Positions 58,449-64,000 of a DNA stretch of 64,000 bases are shown piece after piece. Each line of letters opens with the position of its first letter. Within the stretch, counting starts at the first letter, position 1. This stretch comes from HGM04593 sp045634085. GTDB taxonomy: Bacteria > Bacteroidota > Bacteroidia > Bacteroidales > Bacteroidaceae. Location of the stretch: contig JAZQZM010000052.1 in assembly GCA_045634085.1 (NCBI GenBank), positions 32,454-96,453 on the forward strand, in the 5' to 3' direction. Below the pieces are notes generated by a model, which ran no database searches, was not told the DNA's origin, and worked only from the letters and a program-made list of their open reading frames with translations. Both the position numbers and the translations under genes were made by a program.

Positions 58449-59642
58449 TTATGCAAGTTTTGCAAGAGCCTCTTTTATGCGGCGTATTGCTTCGATTATA
58501 TTCTCGTCGCTTGTAGCGTAACTCATTCTGAAACACTCGGGTGCACCGAATGATGTACCGCCTACAGCGGCAACGTGAGCCTCTGTGAGCAGATACATTG
58601 CAAGGTCATCACTATTGTTGATAACTGTTCCATTGTAGTTCTTACCGTAGAATGAACTGCACTTCGGGAACAGGTAGAAAGCACCCTCCGGAACGTTCAC
58701 TTCAAGACCTGGAATCTCCTTTGCAAGCTTTACAATAAGGTCGCGGCGACGCTGGAATGCCTGACGCATTTCCTCAACAGGCTCCTGTGAACCTGTGTAA
58801 GCCTCTAATGATGCCATCTGTGATACAGAGCAAGGACCACTTGTGTATTGTCCCTGGAGCTTGTTGCAACCCTTTACAATCCACTCGGCAGCAGCAAGAT
58901 AACCGATACGCCAACCTGTCATTGCGTATGCCTTTGAAACTCCGTTGATAATGATTACACGGTCTCTTATCTCCTCGAACTGTGCTATACTCTCATGTTT
59001 GCCTACATAGCTGATATGCTCGTAAATCTCATCGGCAACAACAAAAACTTCGGGATACTTAGCAAGCACGTCGGCAAGTTCCTTGAGCTCCTCCTTTGTA
59101 TATACCGAGCCTGTAGGGTTCGAAGGTGAGCAGAGGATAAGCATCTTTGTCTTTGGTGTGATGGCAGCCTCGAGCTGTGCACCGGTAATCTTGAAGTTCT
59201 GCTCAATTCCTGCGCTTACGATGACCGGAGTACCGTCGGCAAGCTTTACCATATCGGGGTAGCTTACCCAGTAAGGTGCTGGTACTATAACCTCGTCACC
59301 GGGGTTTACAAGTGCCATGATGGCATTGCATACAGCTTGCTTTGCACCGTTTGAAACAGAAATCTGAGCCTCGGTAAATTCAAGTCCGTTCTCATTCTTG
59401 AGCTTTGCTACAATAGCCTTGCGCAATGCTGGATATCCCGGAACGGGTGAGTAACGTGACCAGTTGTCATCAATAGCCTGCTTTGCAGCAGCCTTTATTG
59501 CATCGGGAGTGTTGAAGTCAGGTTCACCTACACTCATATTTATAACGTCTACGCCCTGTGCTTTCAGTTCCTGACTTTTCTGTGACATTGCCAGTGTTGC
59601 CGATGGCGCCAATCGGTTTACGCGATCTGATAATTTGTTCAT
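58449..59642 (-). CDS. aspC: PLP-dependent aminotransferase (aspartate aminotransferase type)
   Basis: A class I aminotransferase of subgroup I-gamma (aspartate/prephenate type, about 397 residues). Visible motifs are MSVGEPDFNTPDAIK, SNGAKQAVCNAIMALVNPGDEV, LCSPSNPTG, the PLP-phosphate region VVADEIYEHISY, the Schiff-base Lys in GVSKAYAMTGWRIGYL and, near the end, the substrate Arg in CFRMSYA. It makes aspartate or related amino acids from 2-oxo acids. It is the last gene of a leftward group with ribBA and the LptF/G-type gene, 24 bases after ribBA. Confidence 0.9.
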   Translation of the reverse strand: MNKLSDRVNRLAPSATLAMSQKSQELKAQGVDVINMSVGEPDFNTPDAIKAAAKQAIDDNWSRYSPVPGYPALRKAIVAKLKNENGLEFTEAQISVSNGAKQAVCNAIMALVNPGDEVIVPAPYWVSYPDMVKLADGTPVIVSAGIEQNFKITGAQLEAAITPKTKMLILCSPSNPTGSVYTKEELKELADVLAKYPEVFVVADEIYEHISYVGKHESIAQFEEIRDRVIIINGVSKAYAMTGWRIGYLAAAEWIVKGCNKLQGQYTSGPCSVSQMASLEAYTGSQEPVEEMRQAFQRRRDLIVKLAKEIPGLEVNVPEGAFYLFPKCSSFYGKNYNGTVINNSDDLAMYLLTEAHVAAVGGTSFGAPECFRMSYATSDENIIEAIRRIKEALAKLA

Positions 59643-59666
59643 ATTATTCTTTAGTTAGTTATTCTG

Positions 59667-60884
59667 TTATTCCTTTTCAAAATGCAGAGTATGACCCATG
59701 CGCTCGGCCTTTGTATGCAGGTAGCGTGAGTTGTAGCTGTTAGGTTCAATCTCAATACCTACGTTCTCGGTAATAGTCAGTCCATAGCTCTCTAGTCCAA
59801 TACGTTTTACAGGATTGTTTGTAATCAGGCGCATCTTGTGTACACCTACCTGACGGAGAATTTCAGCACCTACGCCGTAATCTCTCTCATCTGCCTTAAA
59901 ACCGAGGCATAGGTTAGCGTCAACAGTATCCATACCCTCTTCCTGAAGTTTGTATGCACGCATTTTGTTCATGAGTCCAATACCGCGTCCCTCCTGGTTA
60001 AGATATACGATTACACCCTTTCCGGTCTGGTCAATGAGTTTCATTGCCTCGTGCAGCTGCGCACCGCAGTCACAGCGCTGTGATCCGAAGATGTCACCAG
60101 TCATGCATGATGAGTGCACGCGTACAAGGATTGGCTCATCCTCGTTCCACTCACCCTTTATGAGAGCTACATGCTCAAGTCCATTAGACTTCTGGCGGAA
60201 AGGAATCAGGCGGAAATGTCCATGTTCTGTGGGCATGTCAACCTCTTCACCCTTCTCAACAAGTGACTCCTGTTTCAGGCGGTACTCTATGAGGTCCTTG
60301 ATTGAAATTATCTTCATGTCATGCTCCTTTGCTATTTCCACAAGTTGTGGCATACGTGCCATAGTACCATCCTCGTTCATTATTTCAATGAGTGCGGCAG
60401 CAGGGTATAGACCGGCAAGCCGCGCAAGATCAATGCTGGCTTCGGTGTGTCCGGCACGGCGAAGTACTCCATTGTCCTGTGCATACAAAGGGTTGATGTG
60501 TCCCGGGCGTGCAAAAGTCTCAGGCTTGCTTGTAGGGTCGGCAAGTGCCTTGATTGTAGCAGCGCGGTCAGCTGTAGATACACCTGTTGTACAGCCCTCA
60601 ACCTTGTCAATTGTGACAGTGAAAGGTGTTCCAAGAAGGCTTGTGTTGGAGTTTACCTGTGGGGCGAGTTCAAGCTCCTTGCAACGTGATAATGTAATAG
60701 GTGCACATAGCACACCACGACCATTCTTGAGCATGAAGTTTACAGCTTCAGGTGTAATCTTCTCGGCTGCAATTATGAAATCACCTTCATTCTCGCGGTC
60801 CTCATCGTCGACCACAATCACGAATTTACCCTCTCTGAAGTCGTCGAGAGCCTCTTCAATACTATTTAATTTGAAATTGTCCAT
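59667..60884 (-). CDS. ribBA: Bifunctional riboflavin synthesis protein RibBA
   Basis: Makes the two precursors of riboflavin. The N-terminal half (1-205) is 3,4-dihydroxy-2-butanone 4-phosphate synthase: VVDDEDRENEGDFI, RPGHINPLYA and HTEASIDLARLAG. The C-terminal half is GTP cyclohydrolase II, with the zinc site in SSCMTGDIFGSQRCDCGAQL (three Cys), GVIVYLNQEGRGIGLMNK and LITNNPVKRIGLE. The 405-residue length is standard. The start overlaps the stop of the upstream gene by one base (TAATG), so an FMN riboswitch is absent here. Confidence 0.97.
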   Translation of the reverse strand: MDNFKLNSIEEALDDFREGKFVIVVDDEDRENEGDFIIAAEKITPEAVNFMLKNGRGVLCAPITLSRCKELELAPQVNSNTSLLGTPFTVTIDKVEGCTTGVSTADRAATIKALADPTSKPETFARPGHINPLYAQDNGVLRRAGHTEASIDLARLAGLYPAAALIEIMNEDGTMARMPQLVEIAKEHDMKIISIKDLIEYRLKQESLVEKGEEVDMPTEHGHFRLIPFRQKSNGLEHVALIKGEWNEDEPILVRVHSSCMTGDIFGSQRCDCGAQLHEAMKLIDQTGKGVIVYLNQEGRGIGLMNKMRAYKLQEEGMDTVDANLCLGFKADERDYGVGAEILRQVGVHKMRLITNNPVKRIGLESYGLTITENVGIEIEPNSYNSRYLHTKAERMGHTLHFEKE

Positions 60885-62797
60885 TATATAAGTTTCGCTT
60901 TGTTTATTAACTCAGTTATGATATTGCTGTTCTTTTCAATCTTTATAAGGTCCTTCATCAGCCTGTATCTGAATTTTACAGCGCGCAGGTAGATGAATAT
61001 TCCTACAGGGAACAGTATCAGTGACAATACATTCAGCCACCTTCTCTTGAATGGAGATACTGTCGCATGTGGTGCAAGGATTGGGAATTCGTTGAGCATA
61101 ATCACAATTTTCTTGTTCTTGCTGTTGCTCAGTTCCTCTATAATATTCTCCATCTTGTCATTGAAATCATCAAGAGTGTGGTCCTTCTCATTGAAGAATA
61201 CATTGCTTAGCGACGGCAGTTTCCTCAGTTTCTGTTTTTTCCTGTATCCTCTTGCCTCAACATGCAGTTCATTCATCACAGTCAAGACTTTTGTGTAGTC
61301 GGGGTCATTTATGATAACCTCCTTTGGTACCAGATTTCTTTTCTCAGGAATTGCAAACAGTATTCTAAAGAAACGGTTCAAGGAATCGCTATTGAAAATT
61401 TCGGAATCCTTGTTCGACTGGAATGTGAATAATGCTCCAAGCGGTGCAAGTACCATTGTGCTGAGCCATGCCCCGAACCATATGTGCCACTCTCCCTCAC
61501 GAGACATCTTGTAGCCCGATGTGTTGAAGATATAATAAAGGATGAATGTAGCAACTGAAATGAGTACCGGATAGCCAAGTCCGCCTTTTCTCACAATAGC
61601 ACCAAGCGGGGCACCAATAAAGAAGAATATGAGGCATCCCACAGAGAGTGTGAACTTGTTCCACCATGATATCTTGTGCTTGTTCAGGTCTTTTTCACGC
61701 GAATGCATTATATTATGCTTTATCTCGTAATCGACCTTCATTTGCTTTACCTTGTTCAGTTGGGCTCTTTTCCATCCTAGCTTAGCCTTGTTCGATGCTA
61801 TACTGAATACACTGTCGGCGTTTATTCTAAACAAGCCGTTCTTGTTCATCTTCAACGAATCGTCATTATTGAATTCTGTTTTGGCATTGTATGTTGTACG
61901 CTTGAGGTTTATCCAGTGGTGGTTTGCTATGCTGTCATTCTGATGTGAGAGAGTATCTATAGAAACCTCAAGTTCCTTTATATTCTTGCTGTCGGCATTC
62001 GATTTCATTATCGATGCATCTTTCAGTTCAAAGCCGCCTTCAACCTCAATTATAACATCCTTACGCATAAAAGTCTCTCTGCGGTAAGGCACATTTTTCT
62101 TCTGTATGCTCTGCTCCTGAAGGTTCGAGAACTGCTCTCCCGAGAACATTGAAAGCACCATATGCTTCTCGTCGGCACTGCTTGTGATTGTAGCCGAGTC
62201 GGCAAGCAGGATGTTGGTATTCTCAAAACCACCTGAGACATCATAGATGACGACATCGTACAGTACACCGGTTTCCTTGTCCTTCTTTCCCACATAGATA
62301 TTGTATCCGTCAAGCCTGTCATAGAAAATCTCTTCAGGTATCTCGCTTTCGGGCGATGTCTGCTTTATCGAGTACATCAGGGTGTACAGCTGCATCTGTG
62401 CATACGGGCTCACCACATTCTGGAAATAGAATGATACACCACCAAGCAGCGTACAGCATACTATAAGCGGCATCATTATCCTGAACAGCGGTATACCGGC
62501 AGCCTTCATCGCAAGCAGCTCAAGCTTCTCGCCGAAGTTACCGAATGTCATTAGTGACGCAAGCAGTATTGCAAGCGGAAGAGCCTGTGATACTAGAGTG
62601 ATTGAGCCGAGAATAAAGAACTGTGCAAGGATTGAGAAATCGAGTCCTTTGTCAACGAAATCATCAATCCATCTCCACAGCAACTGCAGAATGAAGATAA
62701 AAAGACAAATAAAGAAGGTGCCGAACAGGTTTGTGGCAAATGTCTTTATAATAAAAAGATCAAGCTTCTTTATTTTGAAATAATCAAGGAATTTCAT
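60884..62797 (-). CDS. LptF/LptG-family lipopolysaccharide export permease
   Basis: Inner-membrane component of the LPS transporter (YjgP/YjgQ family). N-terminal helices at about 12-38, 52-75 and 100-122 (FATNLFGTFFICLFIFILQ, SQALPLAILLASLMTFGN), a periplasmic beta-jellyroll region (about 130-370), then more helices (LSVGCLIFFFIGAPLGAIVRKGGLGYPVLIS), which match the LptG end. It is 637 residues, nearly twice the 360 of E. coli LptG; the extra 170 residues after the last conserved helix include two more hydrophobic segments. Such long forms are common in Bacteroidales. First gene of the lptFG-ribBA-aspC group. Confidence 0.9.
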   Translation of the reverse strand: MKFLDYFKIKKLDLFIIKTFATNLFGTFFICLFIFILQLLWRWIDDFVDKGLDFSILAQFFILGSITLVSQALPLAILLASLMTFGNFGEKLELLAMKAAGIPLFRIMMPLIVCCTLLGGVSFYFQNVVSPYAQMQLYTLMYSIKQTSPESEIPEEIFYDRLDGYNIYVGKKDKETGVLYDVVIYDVSGGFENTNILLADSATITSSADEKHMVLSMFSGEQFSNLQEQSIQKKNVPYRRETFMRKDVIIEVEGGFELKDASIMKSNADSKNIKELEVSIDTLSHQNDSIANHHWINLKRTTYNAKTEFNNDDSLKMNKNGLFRINADSVFSIASNKAKLGWKRAQLNKVKQMKVDYEIKHNIMHSREKDLNKHKISWWNKFTLSVGCLIFFFIGAPLGAIVRKGGLGYPVLISVATFILYYIFNTSGYKMSREGEWHIWFGAWLSTMVLAPLGALFTFQSNKDSEIFNSDSLNRFFRILFAIPEKRNLVPKEVIINDPDYTKVLTVMNELHVEARGYRKKQKLRKLPSLSNVFFNEKDHTLDDFNDKMENIIEELSNSKNKKIVIMLNEFPILAPHATVSPFKRRWLNVLSLILFPVGIFIYLRAVKFRYRLMKDLIKIEKNSNIITELINKAKLI

Positions 62798-63037
62798 TTC
62801 TCGGCTAACAAATATTTTTCATTTGACCGATATCCGCACCGGTCCATTTTACAAAAAATGTACAGAAAAGCATATCTCCGATATGTGGACAATACGCATC
62901 TCTGTACAAAGTTAGTATAAAATGTGTGAATTCTACTCTGTAGACCTATAAACTATTTTAATTTTATTAAAATAAGCCGCCTGAAAAGTTTCTGCGCCTT
63001 GTTAAAGACACAGAATCCCATTATTGTATACCCATGT
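62798..63037. other. Gap between the LptF/G-type gene and the START-like gene
   Basis: About 240 AT-rich bases that should hold the promoter of the lptF/G-ribBA-aspC group. I see no tRNA and no clear consensus promoter. An imperfect repeat ATATCCG / CGGATAT-like (62829-62884) surrounds the start region. Confidence 0.35.
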
Positions 63038-63418
63038 CTACATCCCTGACAGCCTTCTCAGATTCTCAATCTGGGAATCCCACAGGTCCTTCTGGTCGTC
63101 AGTCTCACCCTTGTCGGCAAAGTCAGTAATTTCAAGGGTATGTTCACGTGTGAGTTCGTTGTATGCAATCCTCATTTCAAAGAATGTGTGCATTCCCTCA
63201 TCGTCCCAACGGAATTTTACATACACGCCATTCCTTTGTGCGACAAGGTGTGCAACCCTCTGTTCGGTCTTTCCCCAATAGAAGTTGAATGTCTTGTCGA
63301 AATTTTCTACTCTGTCGGCAAACCATGGAGAGAGACCGGCAGCGGAACCTATGTATTTCCATATCATAGGTGCGCTTCCCTTCATTGGGTATTCCAGAAA
63401 AATTTTCTCTTTACTCAT
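63038..63418 (-). CDS. START-like domain protein (SRPBCC/AHSA1 fold)
   Basis: A 126-residue small protein of the Bacteroidota START-like family (EKIFLEYPMKGSAPMIWKYIG, LSPWFADRVENFDKTFNFYWG, VKFRWDDEGMHTFFEMRIAYNELT), with the helix-grip fold that can bind a hydrophobic ligand. No function is known. I use the ATG at 63418 (MSKEKIFLEY), three codons after the first possible start. Divergent from tRNA-Met. Confidence 0.85.
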   Translation of the reverse strand: MSKEKIFLEYPMKGSAPMIWKYIGSAAGLSPWFADRVENFDKTFNFYWGKTEQRVAHLVAQRNGVYVKFRWDDEGMHTFFEMRIAYNELTREHTLEITDFADKGETDDQKDLWDSQIENLRRLSGM

Positions 63419-63655
63419 TATGTGCAAATCCTTTTATAAAGAGTTATAAAACATGTAACTATTTGTTTTTCAGTTGCAAGATATAAATTAAAATTAAAAA
63501 TCACAATAAAATGTTCATTAAAAATACGATTAAATCAACAAAATTTACATTTTTTACCATTAATGTAATTTTTATTGATAACAATTGTTTAAAGTTCTTC
63601 TAAACAGGTGCTTTCAAGGTTTTATACAAGTTTTTTTACGAAAAGTCCCGAAAAA

Positions 63656-63687
63656 TTTGTCAGTTTAAAATTATAGACATATCTTTG
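63656..63687 (+). promoter_or_regulatory. Promoter of tRNA-Met
   Basis: TTTG (63656-63659), 20 bases, TATCTTTG (63680-63687). Transcription would start about 10 bases before the tRNA. Confidence 0.75.
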
Positions 63688-63704
63688 CACCGCAAAAACG
63701 CGAT

Positions 63705-63778
63705 GGCGAGATAGCTCAGCTGGTTAGAGCGCATGATTCATAATCATGAGGTCCCCGGTTCAATCCCGGGTCTCGCTA
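63705..63778 (+). tRNA. tRNA-Met, elongator type (anticodon CAT)
   Basis: A cloverleaf of 74 bases: acceptor arms GGCGAGA / TCTCGCT with discriminator A, D arm GCTC/GAGC, anticodon arm CATGA-TTCATAA-TCATG (CAT), T arm CCCGGTTCAATCCCGGG. It is not an initiator, because the anticodon stem lacks the three G-C pairs. A tRNA-Ile2 (lysidine-modified CAT) cannot be fully excluded, but the arms resemble elongator Met. CCA is not encoded. Confidence 0.9.
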
Positions 63779-63781
63779 CTC

Positions 63782-63818
63782 AAAACGGAGAAAGCCTAAA
63801 AAACTCTCTCCGTTTTTT
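63782..63818 (+). terminator. Terminator after tRNA-Met
   Basis: AAAACGGAGA (63782-63791) / TCTCCGTTTT (63807-63816), continuing in TTTTTT, 3 bases after the tRNA. Confidence 0.8.
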
Positions 63819-63892
63819 GTTTTATAAGAAACGTGAGAAAATTATGAACTGAAATAAAACGGATCAACATAAAATTCTGAGGGATTTCAGGA

Positions 63893-64000
63893 TCAAGCAT
63901 ATAATTTTGATAACCTGAAAAGGAAAAAATCTTTATCTTTTACACCTCTGAACTGTGCCCTAAAAGCTTTGATTTTTGCATTAAAAGACTCTGATGCAGC
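63893..64000 (-). CDS. C-terminal end of an IS transposase (ISL3-like), cut by the window edge
   Basis: The minus-strand frame is open from the window edge to a TGA at 63893-63895 and gives 35 residues with ESFNAKIKAFRAQFRGVKD and FFLFRLSKLYA. This is the characteristic end of DDE transposases of the ISL3 (IS204/IS1001/IS1096/IS1165) family. Most of the gene lies beyond the window, so it may be intact. The right end of the element, with its inverted repeat, would lie in 63819-63892 (perhaps the CCTGAAATCCCTCAGAATTT segment), close behind the tRNA-Met terminator. It was too short to be listed as an ORF. Confidence 0.75.
   Translation of the reverse strand, partial: AASESFNAKIKAFRAQFRGVKDKDFFLFRLSKLYA

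Noticed and set aside
59640..60900. FMN riboswitch upstream of ribBA
   Set aside because: ribBA starts inside the stop codon of the upstream gene, so there is no leader to hold one.
1..64000. CRISPR arrays, prophage, integrons, restriction or retron systems
   Set aside because: No regularly spaced direct repeats, no phage or defence genes; apart from the transposase end, all genes are housekeeping.

Overview
The window is a 64 kb chromosomal segment from a member of the Bacteroidota, most likely order Bacteroidales (Bacteroides/Prevotella-like). The evidence is: promoters of the Bacteroidota type (TTTG, about 19-21 bases, TAnnTTTG) in front of all three tRNA genes and several operons; few Shine-Dalgarno sequences; a three-subunit quinol:fumarate reductase (cytochrome b, flavoprotein, iron-sulfur); a PorZ-like propeller protein and a DUF4835 (PorD-like) domain typical of this phylum; and long single-gene LptF/G and RecN/DUF4835/CoaBC neighbourhoods. 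Almost all of it is core housekeeping DNA. I see no prophage, CRISPR array, restriction system or polysaccharide locus.

Layout. 1-3.9 kb: end of the division cluster (ftsQ partial, ftsA, ftsZ) plus a YqeY gene, converging on recO. 4.6-7.4 kb: tRNA-Glu, rpsT, gyrB. 7.5-9.7 kb: an ECF sigma factor with a membrane partner, a nitroreductase, tRNA-Cys. 9.8-11.1 kb: tilS. 11.1-20.7 kb: a long leftward run dnaN, DEDDh exonuclease, coaC, coaB-DUF4835, recN, rlmB, a TPR protein with a degenerate trypsin domain, and a Sel1-repeat protein. 20.8-26.2 kb: an OB-fold SSB-like protein, rho, engB and a MATE transporter with a C-terminal regulatory-looking domain. 26.3-29.8 kb: fumarate reductase operon. 30.1-38.7 kb: a sugar:cation symporter, an acetyltransferase, then mnmG, apt, uvrC, dtd, mazG-like, deoC. 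38.7-49.1 kb: polyprenyl synthase, polA, ychF, lgt, catalase, mutS. 49.3-57.7 kb: leuS, yitT-like, rdgB, porZ-like, acetyltransferase, metallophosphoesterase. 57.7-58.4 kb: an AT-rich gene-free region with DnaA-box-like motifs. 58.4-64 kb: aminotransferase, ribBA, lptF/G-type permease, a START-like protein, tRNA-Met and the 3' end of an IS transposase cut by the window edge.

Most interesting points. (1) The gene-free region 57726-58304 looks like a chromosomal origin: one TTATCCACA and three TTATCAACA boxes, a tandem 10-bp AT-rich repeat and a three-copy AAAAAGTGGYAT motif. (2) A perfect 16-bp palindrome at 34500-34515, directly behind mnmG, matches the bacterial parS centromere consensus, which fits an origin-proximal location. 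(3) An interspersed element occurs three times (21.4, 44.7 and 58.3 kb). Two copies share a 30-base identical hairpin core flanked by a stem whose arms differ between copies by compensatory changes; the third copy lacks precisely this hairpin. This is the best candidate for something undescribed. (4) coaBC is rearranged: CoaC and CoaB are separated by a -1 frame change at a run of eight T, and CoaB is fused in frame to an exported DUF4835 protein. (5) Several proteins have unusual architecture: a trypsin-fold domain that has lost His and Ser, a GPH-family symporter with an inserted Ig-like domain of about 100 residues, and a MATE transporter fused to a degenerate HATPase-like domain.

All calls come from reading the sequence and from remembered family motifs; no searches were run.
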